A DNA stretch of 46,948 nucleotides from Deltaproteobacteria bacterium (lineage in GTDB: Bacteria; Desulfobacterota; RBG-13-43-22): assembly GCA_016208255.1 (NCBI GenBank), contig JACQYK010000069.1, positions 1 through 46,948 of the forward strand. Direction: 5' to 3'. The number at the start of each line of letters is the position of its first letter. Positions within the stretch are counted from its first letter, which is position 1. The notes under the pieces are model-generated. The model was not told where the DNA came from. It did not search any database and saw only the letters and a program-made list of their open reading frames with translations. Shown piece after piece: positions 16,182-23,816 of this stretch. The position numbers and the translations under genes are program-made.

Positions 16182-16512
16182 ATGCCGACCATATCGATGT
16201 CTATGGAATCATTTATCAGAATGTATTGCTCTCCCGGAGAGCACAACCCACCGCACATTCACGCCTATTACCAGGAGTTCATGGCAATCGTGAGCATCAT
16301 AACTGGTGAGGTCACTACCGGCAGTCTCCCTCTAAAACCGACAAAGCTTGTCCTTGCCTGCGTTGGGCGAGCAAGAATGGAGTGTTGTGATGAATTGGAA
16401 GACAGTCATTGCAGTGGTCATCTCGAGCGCGGTGGCGTTGTCGGCTGTGGCACAGGAGAAGCCTCGCAAGTTCTGGCAGAATGCAATGGAATCAGTCTGT
16501 TATCTAAATTGA
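16182..16512 (+). pseudogene. DUF4160 protein gene, frameshifted
   Basis: MPTISMSMESFIRMYCSPGEHNPPHIHAYYQEF, then ITGEVTTGSLPLKPTKLVLA, matches the DUF4160 family (~80-90 residues, often near DUF2442 and toxin-antitoxin genes). After LVLA at about 16358 the frame leaves the family. Two bases appear lost in the usual Trp codon, and the other frame continues ALGEQEWSVVMNWKTV, like the family's W(A/V)xLHQxELxxNWxL ending. That frame then runs into an unrelated hydrophobic stretch to a stop at 16510-16512. The unshifted frame goes on to 16526 as a low-complexity tail. ATG at 16182 after AGGAAC. Function unknown even in intact members. Confidence 0.6.
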
Positions 16513-16522
16513 GGAGAACAAT

Positions 16523-16732
16523 ATGAAATCATTTACTGCTGTTATTGAACGATGCCCGGATACCGGGTATTATGTCGGCTATGTCCCGGGCTTCCCTGGT
16601 GCCCACTCCCAGGGGGAAAATCTGGAGGAACTGAATCGCAACCTCAAAGAAGTCATTGAACTGCTTCTTGAAGAAGGTGAACCGAGATTGGAAGCCGAGT
16701 TTGTGGGAACGCAAAACGTGGTTGTGGCATAA
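16523..16732 (+). CDS. hicB: HicB-family antitoxin
   Basis: A 69-residue small HicB: KSFTAVIERCPDTGYYVGYVPGFPGAHSQGENLEELNRNLKEVIELLL. The partial RNase-H-like fold with the YVPGFPGAHSQG turn and the ExxxNLxEVIEL helix is characteristic. It would bind and silence HicA. GAGGAG precedes the ATG at 16523. The order hicB-hicA (antitoxin first) is one of the two usual arrangements. The partner hicA immediately downstream is broken, so this is probably an orphan antitoxin. Confidence 0.85.
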   Translation: MKSFTAVIERCPDTGYYVGYVPGFPGAHSQGENLEELNRNLKEVIELLLEEGEPRLEAEFVGTQNVVVA

Positions 16733-16734
16733 CC

Positions 16735-16959
16735 ATGGGCGACATCCCAGTTCTCAAACCCTCGGAAGTCATTGCCATCTTGGAAACAATGGGGTTTATT
16801 GAGGCCCGACAAAAGGGTGGGCATAAGCAGTTCTGACATACAGACGGAAGGGGTACCACAGTCCCATTCCACCAAGGTCGTGACATCTCCCCCATCCTTC
16901 TGCGGAGGATAGCCAAGGACATCGGATTGACGGTGCGAGAGTTCCTGGAGGAAAAATAG
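16735..16959 (+). pseudogene. hicA: HicA toxin gene with a premature stop
   Basis: The frame encodes a HicA mRNA interferase of 74 codons: GDIPVLKPSEVIAILETMGF, then RQKGGHKQF, a TGA at 16834-16836 (codon 34), then HTDGRGTTVPFHQGRDISPILL and ending LTVREFLEEK. Homologues have Arg at the stop position (QFRH), so a single CGA to TGA change explains it. The catalytic His in GGHKQF lies just before the stop, and the RNA-binding rest would be lost. There is no other damage, so the mutation looks recent. It begins 2 bp after hicB. Confidence 0.8.
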
Positions 16960-17032
16960 GTTTCACAACTTCCTTTCCCCATCGAGCCTCTGAAATAGAG
17001 AGGAGACCGACATATATACACCGGTCAAAAGC

Positions 17033-17257
17033 GTGAAACCCTTGGACGGCTATCGCCTGTTGCTTCGGTTCGCAAATGGCGAAGACAGGATCTTCGACGT
17101 GTCGCCGTATCTGAACGTCGGCAAGTTTACAGATTTGAAAGACCCATCCCTTTTCTCCTCTGTAACAGTCAAGTTCGACAGCATAGAATGGGCAAACCAT
17201 CTGGACATCGACCCGGAGTTCTTGTACGAGAAGAGCACAATCGCAAAGACCACATAA
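17033..17257 (+). CDS. DUF2442 family protein (start codon uncertain)
   Basis: KPLDGYRLLLRFANGEDRIFDVSPYL...KDPSLFSSVTVKFDSIEWANHLDIDPEFLYEKS is a near-complete DUF2442 domain (~75 residues), a small protein often paired with DUF4160 or toxin-antitoxin genes; molecular role unknown. A GTG at 17033 gives an open frame but has no ribosome site. The protein-coding similarity extends upstream (YTPVKSV) to an ATA at 17012-17014, spaced 6 bases after AGGAG (17001-17005), where homologues have Met. The original ATG has apparently become ATA, so expression is probably reduced or lost. Confidence 0.7.
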   Translation: MKPLDGYRLLLRFANGEDRIFDVSPYLNVGKFTDLKDPSLFSSVTVKFDSIEWANHLDIDPEFLYEKSTIAKTT

Positions 17258-17360
17258 CCATGCCATGCATCGGATCGGCAGGAAACGGCGCCTGCCTCCC
17301 GGGGATGGCCACGTCCGGCGTCAAGAAAGGAGAAGGAAATCAGCCGATCATAGACACCTA

Positions 17361-17389
17361 TTGACAATTTTTCATTATTGCTGTAATTA
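17361..17389 (+). promoter_or_regulatory. Candidate promoter close to the first ketoreductase gene
   Basis: A consensus -35 box TTGACA (17361-17366) is followed 17 bp later by TAATTA (17384-17389), a weak -10; an overlapping TAAAAT lies at 17388-17393. Either places the transcript start at or within a few bases of the ATG at 17399, which has no SD, so the message could be leaderless. By eye only. Confidence 0.3.
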
Positions 17390-17398
17390 AAATGCCCA

Positions 17399-18127
17399 AT
17401 GGATAAGCAAAGAATTGCACTGGTTACCGGCGGAAGCAAAGGGATAGGAGCGGCTATCGCCCTGACGCTCGCCCGGGATGGTTTGGAAATCTGGCTCAAC
17501 TACCGGAGCGACCATGAGGGGGCGGCCAAGGTTTCAGCCGCGATTGAGCAGGGCGGGGGGAAGTGCCGGTTGCTCCCCTTCGACGTTTCCAATCCCGCTG
17601 ACGTTGAGCAACATTTACAGCCCTTGCTGGAAAATGAAACTCCTTATGCCCTGATTAATAATGCCGGTTTTACCCGGGATGTGATCCTGGCCTGGATGAC
17701 CCAGGAGGAATGGACGGATGTCCTTTCTGTCACATTGGGCGGCTTCTTTCTGGTCACAAAACCGGTGATCAACAACATGCTCAGAAAAAAAGAAGGCCGG
17801 ATCATCAACATCGCTTCCACTTCAGGACAAAGCGGCATGGCCGGCCAGACCAATTATTCGGCTGCCAAGGCCGGCCTGATCGGGGTCACCAAGGCCCTGG
17901 CGGTCGAAGTGGGCAAAAGAAATATACTGGTTAACGCCGTTTCACCCGGGTTTATAGAAACGGAGATGGTCAAAGACCTTCCCAGGGAGAAAATCCTGCC
18001 TCTGATCCCTCTGGGTCGTTTCGGAACACCCCTGGAAGTGGCTGGGGTAGTCAGCTTTCTGTGCTCGGACAAGGCCTCCTACATCACCGGACAGGTGATT
18101 TCCGTTAATGGGGGCACTTACCGGTAA
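17399..18127 (+). CDS. 3-oxoacyl-ACP reductase, FabG-type SDR
   Basis: A 242-residue short-chain dehydrogenase. NADP-binding TGGSKGIG near the N-terminus, NNAG in the middle, the Ser of INIASTSGQSG and YSAAKAG forming the Ser-Tyr-Lys catalytic set, and the C-terminal SYITGQVISVNGGTY typical of FabG. It reduces ACP-bound beta-ketoacyl groups with NADPH. First gene of the rightward biosynthetic arm and a paralogue of the FabG-like gene at 36438-37175, so each arm has its own ketoreductase. A 264-bp spacer with repeats separates it from the deacetylase gene, so it may be a separate transcript. Confidence 0.93.
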   Translation: MDKQRIALVTGGSKGIGAAIALTLARDGLEIWLNYRSDHEGAAKVSAAIEQGGGKCRLLPFDVSNPADVEQHLQPLLENETPYALINNAGFTRDVILAWMTQEEWTDVLSVTLGGFFLVTKPVINNMLRKKEGRIINIASTSGQSGMAGQTNYSAAKAGLIGVTKALAVEVGKRNILVNAVSPGFIETEMVKDLPREKILPLIPLGRFGTPLEVAGVVSFLCSDKASYITGQVISVNGGTYR

Positions 18128-18233
18128 ACACCCATGCTCCGCCAAAGGCTGGCACCACCAAAATATGAAGGCGGCATGGGTTGAAACATTACTCCACGAA
18201 AGGGGGAATCTAGGATATTCAAAAAGCCTCAAA

Positions 18234-18285
18234 GACCCTGGATGCCGGATCGAGTCCGGCATGACGGAGAACAAACAATCCTTGT
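18234..18285. repeat. CTGGATGCCGG...CCGGCATGACGGAGAA palindrome
   Basis: ATGCCGGATCGAGTCCGGCAT forms a hairpin inside CCTGGATGCCGG ... GGCATGACGGAGAACAAACAATCCTT. A close copy, with CATGACGGAGAATAAACAAGTCCT, ends the repeat at 32152-32325. The rest of 18128-18391 has a second run (CTCTCAAGCGAAGCGGGCGAGAG) and no gene. Confidence 0.55.
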
Positions 18286-18391
18286 ACTATAGGGATTCAG
18301 ACCTGTTAATGGTCTCTCAGGGTCCTCTGCGCTCTCAAGCGAAGCGGGCGAGAGATAAACGACTTTGAGCTTTTATCTATTTTCGAACTAA

Positions 18392-19309
18392 ATGATTCCT
18401 CCTGACAAATCCCCGCTTCCTGCTGGCCGGCCTTCAATCGAACCTCTGATCAACGCCTTGGTTTTTGACATCGATGACCTGGCCCACAGTCTTAACGAAG
18501 TAAAGGGGACCAACCTGCCCAACCGATATTTGGTGGAGCAGGAAACCTTCGCCTTGCTGGAATCCTTGGAAATTATGGCCCTTAAAGCCACCATGTTCAT
18601 CCCGGGCTATGTGGCCCGGCGCTTCCCCGGCCTGGTCCGGGAGATCGATCGGGCCGGACATGAAATCGGTTCCCATGGATTCAAACATTGGGTGGCCAGG
18701 CGGCTGCAGAGAGACGGCTTCCGTGAAGATGCTTCGGCCGGTAAAAAGATTTTAGAGGATATTCTGTCCAAAGAAATTGATACCTTCAGGGCTCCGGATT
18801 GGGGCATCACGGCCGACACCCTTTGGGCCTATGATGAATTGATCTCTCTCGGGTACCGGGTGGATAACAGTGCCCAGCCCTCGTTATTGAAATCCCTGGG
18901 GAGGGCCCCGGAGGATATGACCCCTTTTTCCTACCCGGGAGGCTTAACCGTTATTCCGGTGACTTCTTACCGTTTTTGGGGCCGGGTTTTCCCTTTTAAC
19001 GGTGGTCTGTTTTGCAGTTATGTGCCGATAGGCCTCCAGGTCAATCATTTCCGGCAATTGAATCGAAGGGGAATCCCCATTAATTATTATTGTCACCCCT
19101 ATGAATTTTGTCCCCAGGGGGTCAACCGACAGGCCTGGAAATACGGTTCCCTGCGTGCGGCTTTTTATGGGATTCACTTCGGCCGGTACCGGGAGACCAT
19201 AAGCCGTTTAGCCAAGGTCTTCAAATTTGCCCCGCTGCAAACCGCCTATCGCCGGTTCCTGCCGCACTCGAATCAGGTCTTCCTTTCGTCCTCGGAGACC
19301 ACCCCTTGA
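18392..19309 (+). CDS. Polysaccharide deacetylase family protein (NodB domain)
   Basis: 305 residues with a NodB-type barrel. The metal/catalytic Asp motif FDIDD is at 25-29, HEIGSHGFKHW (~89-100) supplies histidines, TFRAPDWGI follows, and INYYCHPYEF is near the C-terminus. The last motif and length fit the exopolysaccharide/DUF3473-like deacetylases, which remove N- or O-acyl groups from sugars or act on related amides. No signal peptide is seen, so it may be cytoplasmic. Its position between the ketoreductase and the dehydratase/LolA/exporter genes suggests it modifies a glycosylated or acylated intermediate, but that is inference. Start ATG at 18392; no strong SD. Confidence 0.85.
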   Translation: MIPPDKSPLPAGRPSIEPLINALVFDIDDLAHSLNEVKGTNLPNRYLVEQETFALLESLEIMALKATMFIPGYVARRFPGLVREIDRAGHEIGSHGFKHWVARRLQRDGFREDASAGKKILEDILSKEIDTFRAPDWGITADTLWAYDELISLGYRVDNSAQPSLLKSLGRAPEDMTPFSYPGGLTVIPVTSYRFWGRVFPFNGGLFCSYVPIGLQVNHFRQLNRRGIPINYYCHPYEFCPQGVNRQAWKYGSLRAAFYGIHFGRYRETISRLAKVFKFAPLQTAYRRFLPHSNQVFLSSSETTP

Positions 19310-19323
19310 AAGGCCCTTCAGGG

Positions 19324-19352
19324 TTGTGCTCGATGACAGTTTTTGCTATAGT
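19324..19352 (+). promoter_or_regulatory. Candidate extended -10 promoter for the dehydratase-LolA-exporter genes
   Basis: TTGTGC (19324-19329), a 17-bp spacer, then TGC-TATAGT with the -10 hexamer at 19347-19352 and an extended TG dinucleotide. It starts about 110 bp before the dehydratase ATG at 19470. From there to 25671 genes touch or overlap, so it would drive a tight operon. By eye only. Confidence 0.4.
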
Positions 19353-19469
19353 TGACTGAAAATTTTTAGGGTTTGGGCCCCAGAGCTGGAAGAAAGACTT
19401 GAAAAAAAACCTAGCCTATGGAAAACAGGAGATGAAGCTTTGCGGAAGAGTGGAAAGAAGGGTTGAAGT

Positions 19470-19907
19470 ATGAACCGCTCCTTTAATTTCCCCATTGCGG
19501 CGGAACAATTAATCCCCCACCGGGCCCCGATGCGCCTCATCGATCGTCTTTTGTCCTATGACGGCCTTCAGGGAGTGGTTGAAGCGACCTTCCCCTCTGA
19601 CAGCCTTTACCTCCAGGATGACGGATCAGTCGAGCCGGCGGCTCTGGTGGAACTGATAGCCCAGTCTTTTGCGGCGGTCAAAGGGTATGCCGATCTTCAG
19701 GAGGGGACAACGGCCAGCAGGGGATATCTGGTGGGGGTCAAACGGTTTACTTTCCAGGGAAAAGCCTATGGAGGCGACCGGTTGTTGATCTATATTACGA
19801 AAACCGGGGAAACGGACGAATACGCCCTGGCTGAAGGCCGGGTGGAACGAGGAGAAGGGGTGCTGGCCTTCGGAAACCTCATGGTCTGGATTCCCAGGGA
19901 GGTTTGA
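19470..19907 (+). CDS. Hotdog-fold 3-hydroxyacyl-ACP dehydratase (ApeP-like)
   Basis: A 145-residue single hotdog protein. LIPHRAPMRLIDRLLSY carries H17 in the conserved PHR turn, and EPAALVELIAQSFAA carries a conserved Glu (E61) on the central hot-dog helix. The layout follows the ApeP-like dehydratases of aryl-polyene clusters rather than classical FabZ, as there is no GHFP motif. It should help remove water from ACP-bound 3-hydroxyacyl chains to leave double bonds. Its counterpart in the other arm is 37198-37674. The next gene starts 2 bp after its stop. Confidence 0.82.
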   Translation: MNRSFNFPIAAEQLIPHRAPMRLIDRLLSYDGLQGVVEATFPSDSLYLQDDGSVEPAALVELIAQSFAAVKGYADLQEGTTASRGYLVGVKRFTFQGKAYGGDRLLIYITKTGETDEYALAEGRVERGEGVLAFGNLMVWIPREV

Positions 19908-19908
19908 T

Positions 19909-20568
19909 TTGATCCAAAAATCCTTTCCCCTTTTCTTCTTCTTTTTTTTCTTGCTTGGTTGGGCCAACCCGGATCCGGTGGCCGAGATAAAAACCGAGCG
20001 GAAGGCCGGGGAAAATAAATCCCAGATATTCGCTCTAATTTCCGCGGGGGCCTCGAAGGTGCAGGCCCTTTCCAGCGATTTTTCTCAGGAGAGGCATCTG
20101 GCCATGCTGAAAGAGCCCTTGATTTCCTCAGGAAAATTCGCCTATGAAAAACCGGACCGGCTTTACTGGGAAATCGGAAAACCTTCCCCTATGGGATTTG
20201 TGGTCCAGGGAGATCAGGTGAGGCGCTGGAGCGGTGACTCAGGGGTCGCCGAGTCCCTGGAAGTTAATCAGGATCCGATGATCAGGGCCATTGTCGAGCA
20301 GGTCCTGGCCTGGACCAGAGCCGATTTCCCCTGGCTGGAAAAAAGGTACCGGATCACCGTGATGGAAGAGGCTCCCTCCTCTTTGAAACTTATCCCCCTT
20401 TCTGCTCGAGAAAAAAAGTTCCTCGCTTATATCACCATTACCTTTTCCGAAGACTGGACCCATGTCCGCTCGGTAGCGCTGCATGAAAAAGGAAGAGATT
20501 TTACCCGTCTCCGTTTTATGAATACCCTTTTGAATCCATCTCTGCCGAAAGATCTTTTTGTAAGATAA
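19909..20568 (+). CDS. LolA-like outer-membrane lipoprotein carrier protein
   Basis: 219 residues. The N-terminus is a signal peptide (KSFPLFFFFFFLLGWANP). The mature part has the LolA pattern ALSSDFSQERHLAMLKEPLISSGKFAYEKPDRLYWE, then GFVVQGDQVRRW and, near the end, IXFSXXW-type strands. LolA-fold proteins ferry lipidated cargo across the periplasm, and paralogues in aryl-polyene and related clusters accompany an MMPL exporter. Start is TTG at 19909, since the frame has no better codon after the previous stop. Its stop overlaps the ATG of the exporter by one base (TAATG). Confidence 0.85.
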   Translation: MIQKSFPLFFFFFFLLGWANPDPVAEIKTERKAGENKSQIFALISAGASKVQALSSDFSQERHLAMLKEPLISSGKFAYEKPDRLYWEIGKPSPMGFVVQGDQVRRWSGDSGVAESLEVNQDPMIRAIVEQVLAWTRADFPWLEKRYRITVMEEAPSSLKLIPLSAREKKFLAYITITFSEDWTHVRSVALHEKGRDFTRLRFMNTLLNPSLPKDLFVR

Positions 20569-22961
20569 TGACTTCTTTCTTTACCTGGATTTCAAAGTGC
20601 TTTTATTTTTTTTCCCGGCGCAGGCTGGTTCTTTACGCCCTTATTCTGATCATCGCCCTGTTGAGCGGCCTCCTTTTAAAAAGCATCAAACTCCGTGAAG
20701 ATCTCCAGCCCATGCTGCCATCCGGACAATCCGACGCCGCCCGGGATATCTCTTTCTTGCAACAGGCGCCCTTTATGCAAAAGGTTGTTTTCCACCTCAA
20801 GGCCGAACCGAACATTGACCGAAAGACCCTAACCGAAACCGCGGATAAACTGGCCGGGGCCCTGAAAAAGCCTTATTACCAGCGGGTCATCAGCGGGCCG
20901 ACGATGCCCTCTCCGGAAATATTCTTCCCCTGGCTACTGGAGGCCATCCCGGCGCTTATGACCGAGAAGGATCTACAGGCAGTTAAGGCCGGTCTTCAGG
21001 CCCAAAGCATCCGGGACCAACTTCAAGAAATCCGAAGCAAACTGAATTCAGCGGAAGGATGGACGCTCAAAGGCCTTTTTCAGGAAGACCCCCTGGGCCT
21101 TCATCAAACCGTATTGGAAAAATTTCGTTTCCTGAACCTGTTTAAGGGGATGGTGGTCAAGGATGGGCATTTTTTCAGTGCCGACGGCCGAAATGTCCTG
21201 CTGGTGGCCGACACCCCGATTAAGGTCACCGATTCCCAGGGGGCAAGAGCCCTGGTTTTATACACCCAGGGAACCATCGAGCGCTCTGCCCCGCCGGGCA
21301 TCCGCATTACCTTTCTGAGCGGCCATCCCTATACCCAGGCCAACGCCGATACGATTAAAGGCGACCTTTATATCATACTCTCCTTCGCCTCCCTGACCAT
21401 CCTGGGTCTTCTTTTTCTGGTCATGCAGAATTGGAGAGCCATTTTCGTCTTCCTGGTCCCCGCCTCCGTGGTCTTGATCGCTACCGCCGTGACCGTGGCC
21501 GCCTATCAGACGATCTCGGCTATCACCATCGCCTTCGGTTCCGTTCTGATGGGCATCGCCGATGACTACCCGATATTCACCTATTTCTCCCTGAGGAACC
21601 GGGGGAATTATACCGGGGAAGTGGTGGGAGAAATATCGGCTCCGGTGCTCTTCAGCGGATTGACCACGATGGCCACCTTCAGCGCCCTTTTTTTCTCCGA
21701 TCTTCCCGGCCAACGGCAAATCGCTTTTTTTTCCATTGCGGGCATTATCGCCTCTCTAGCCTTCTCCCTTCTGGTTTTGCCCCACTTCCTTAAGGGTTCA
21801 CCGCCGGTCCGGGACCCCCAATATACCGGGATGTCTCCCAAGGGCAGAACCTATCGGGTTCTTTGCATTACCGGCTGGCTGCTCTTCCTGGCCCTTGGCC
21901 TTTGGCAGGGCAGCCGGGTGATTTTTAACGGCGATATGCGGTCCATTAATTGGGTTCCCAAGGCCTTAAAGGAAAACGAAATGAGTTTTAAACAAACCTG
22001 GGGGGATTTCAGGGATACCGCTATGGTCCTCAGCGAGGGGAGAGACCTGCAATCGGCCCTGATCAATAATGCCCGCTTATTCGCCTATCTCAAAGGGAAA
22101 ATACCTGATGAAGGGATTGTCAGTCTCGCCCCCCTTTTTCCTTCGGCAGCAATCCAGGAGGAAAATATCCGGCGCTGGGAAACCCTCTGGGATAAGGAGA
22201 CCCAAAATCGGGTACGGGAACTTTTGGTCAGAGAAGGGGATAGGGCCGGTTTTCATCCCCGGGCCTTTACCCCTTTTTTTGAAAGGTGGTCATTCAAACC
22301 CGCCCGGGTTACCCTGGAAGGCCTGAAAAAAGCGGGGTTTGGTGATTTGATCAATTCCTTGATTATCGCCGGAGACGGGAAAATCCGGATACTCACCCTG
22401 GTTCCCGACACACCGCAGGTGGCGGCGCTGTTTAGTAAAAAGGCCGGTCCTCCCCTGGACGCCCGTTTTGTATCCCAAAGCGGATTCAACCGGATCCTGA
22501 GCCAGGCGATGATCAGAAATTTTATTCAATATATCATCCTCGCTTCCCTGATGATACTGGTACTGCTGACCTTGCTTTTCCGCAAGGCCGGAAAGGTCTT
22601 CTGCGCCATGATCCCGGTAGTCACCGGCCTGCTGGTTATGTTCGGGGTCATGGGCTATGGGGGGATCGAATTTAACCTGTTCAACATCATTGCTTCCATC
22701 CTGGTCATCGGTTTGAGTGTCGATCTGGGGATCTTTATGGTCAGCCGGATTTCCGCAGGCTATGACACCAACACCGGCCGGGCCGTTTTTCTCGGGGGAA
22801 TGACCAGCCTGGTCGGCATGGGAGCCCTGACCCTGGCTCACCATCCGGCTCTTTATTCCATCGGTATCACCGTGCTTCTGGGAATGTGCGGGGCCATTCC
22901 TTCGGCCCTTCTGGTTATTCCAGCTTTTTTAAATACGAAGAGGGACTTTAAAAATGGATAA
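20568..22961 (+). CDS. MMPL/RND-family exporter
   Basis: A 797-residue membrane protein with the duplicated RND/MMPL layout. There is one N-terminal helix (RRLVLYALILIIALLSGLLL), a periplasmic loop to ~265, five helices (~265-420, with GSVLMGIADDYPIFTYF carrying the acidic residues expected for proton coupling), a second helix and loop (~430-650), and a last five-helix bundle with IASILVIGLSVDLGIFM. Such proteins move lipids or polyenes from the inner membrane. Overlap with LolA upstream and dehydratase downstream (8 bp) ties it to the pathway. It corresponds in position and type to the MMPL exporter of Ape clusters. Confidence 0.9.
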   Translation: MTSFFTWISKCFYFFSRRRLVLYALILIIALLSGLLLKSIKLREDLQPMLPSGQSDAARDISFLQQAPFMQKVVFHLKAEPNIDRKTLTETADKLAGALKKPYYQRVISGPTMPSPEIFFPWLLEAIPALMTEKDLQAVKAGLQAQSIRDQLQEIRSKLNSAEGWTLKGLFQEDPLGLHQTVLEKFRFLNLFKGMVVKDGHFFSADGRNVLLVADTPIKVTDSQGARALVLYTQGTIERSAPPGIRITFLSGHPYTQANADTIKGDLYIILSFASLTILGLLFLVMQNWRAIFVFLVPASVVLIATAVTVAAYQTISAITIAFGSVLMGIADDYPIFTYFSLRNRGNYTGEVVGEISAPVLFSGLTTMATFSALFFSDLPGQRQIAFFSIAGIIASLAFSLLVLPHFLKGSPPVRDPQYTGMSPKGRTYRVLCITGWLLFLALGLWQGSRVIFNGDMRSINWVPKALKENEMSFKQTWGDFRDTAMVLSEGRDLQSALINNARLFAYLKGKIPDEGIVSLAPLFPSAAIQEENIRRWETLWDKETQNRVRELLVREGDRAGFHPRAFTPFFERWSFKPARVTLEGLKKAGFGDLINSLIIAGDGKIRILTLVPDTPQVAALFSKKAGPPLDARFVSQSGFNRILSQAMIRNFIQYIILASLMILVLLTLLFRKAGKVFCAMIPVVTGLLVMFGVMGYGGIEFNLFNIIASILVIGLSVDLGIFMVSRISAGYDTNTGRAVFLGGMTSLVGMGALTLAHHPALYSIGITVLLGMCGAIPSALLVIPAFLNTKRDFKNG

Positions 22962-23340
22962 CTTGAGAGACGCCATCAGGGCCTCGGCCCTGGGTCCGGT
23001 CGAAGAAAGGGAGAAGGGCACCTGGGTCCGGTCCTATTGCTTCGCCCCGGATTTCATCGGCTTTTCCGGCCATTTTCCCGGGTACCCCATCCTGCCCGCT
23101 TTTGTTCAGGTGCTCATGGTGCTGGCCATGGCCGAAGAAGTAAAAGGCCGCCCCCTCAAGCTCTCGACCCTGGAAAGGGCCAAATTTCAAAAGGAAGTTT
23201 TTCCCGGGCAGGAGATCATGGCCCAATACAAGGAAGGGATCAGCAAAGGAAAGAGAAAACTTGAGGCCACCCTGACCGTGGCTGAGAATCAGGCCGCTTC
23301 TTTCCTGCTGGTTCTGGCTGACGAAGAATTAGAAAGGTGA
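22954..23340 (+). CDS. Hotdog-fold thioester dehydratase-like protein (ApeI-like)
   Basis: 128 residues. FSGHFPGYPILPAFVQVLMVL carries the FabZ/FabA-type catalytic His (H40, GHFP). The acidic residue expected 14 positions later (Glu in FabZ, Asp in FabA) is Leu54 here, as seen in the 'LPGVVQ' ApeI-like branch. It may therefore work only with a partner hotdog subunit such as the ApeP-like protein at 19470-19907. Expected role: forming or isomerising double bonds on ACP-bound chains. The ATG at 22954 lies inside the end of the exporter gene. Confidence 0.8.
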   Translation: MDNLRDAIRASALGPVEEREKGTWVRSYCFAPDFIGFSGHFPGYPILPAFVQVLMVLAMAEEVKGRPLKLSTLERAKFQKEVFPGQEIMAQYKEGISKGKRKLEATLTVAENQAASFLLVLADEELER

Positions 23341-23354
23341 ATTGAGGTAACCCA

Positions 23355-23816
23355 ATGCGCAAAAACTATTTCCCTTCCGTCAAAGGCAGTCCACCCCCCC
23401 TTCGTATACAGGTGGAGAGAAAAGTACGATTTGAAGAAACGGATCCCCTGGGCATTGTCTGGCATGGCCGGTATGCCAGTTTTTTCGAGGATGCCCGAAC
23501 CGCGGCCGGAGAAAAGTACGGTTTCGGCTACCCGGATTTCGAAAAGAACGAAGTCAACGCCCCGATCCGGATCCTGCATACGGATTTTCTTATTCCCTTA
23601 AAATTTAACGAGACCTTTATCATTGAAGGAAGGCTTCACTGGACCGAAGCGGTCCGGATGAATATTGATTACCTGATCTGGAACGCCGCCGGCCGTCTGG
23701 CAACTACCGGGTACACGGTCCAGGTGCTGTTGGACAAGGAAGATAATCTCCTGTTGACCCCTCCTCCCTTTTTCCTGGAATTCCGGGAAAAATGGCGGTC
23801 AGGAGGCTTTCAATGA
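23355..23816 (+). CDS. Acyl-CoA/ACP thioesterase, 4HBT (YbgC-like) hotdog family
   Basis: 153 residues. VRFEETDPLGIVWHGRYASFFEDAR has the 4HBT motif with the catalytic Asp (D30) and the G-I-V-x-H turn (H37). The rest is one hotdog domain (ILHTDFLIPLKFNETFIIEGRL). It should hydrolyse thioesters, either releasing the finished chain or editing mis-loaded ACP. A 4HBT thioesterase is a usual member of aryl-polyene-type clusters. Start ATG at 23355. Its stop overlaps the next start as ATGA. Confidence 0.88.
   Translation: MRKNYFPSVKGSPPPLRIQVERKVRFEETDPLGIVWHGRYASFFEDARTAAGEKYGFGYPDFEKNEVNAPIRILHTDFLIPLKFNETFIIEGRLHWTEAVRMNIDYLIWNAAGRLATTGYTVQVLLDKEDNLLLTPPPFFLEFREKWRSGGFQ

Noticed and set aside
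16834..16836. TGA in hicA read as selenocysteine
   Set aside because: Homologues have Arg there, no Sec insertion hairpin is evident just downstream, and a HicA selenoprotein is unknown to me. A nonsense mutation is simpler.
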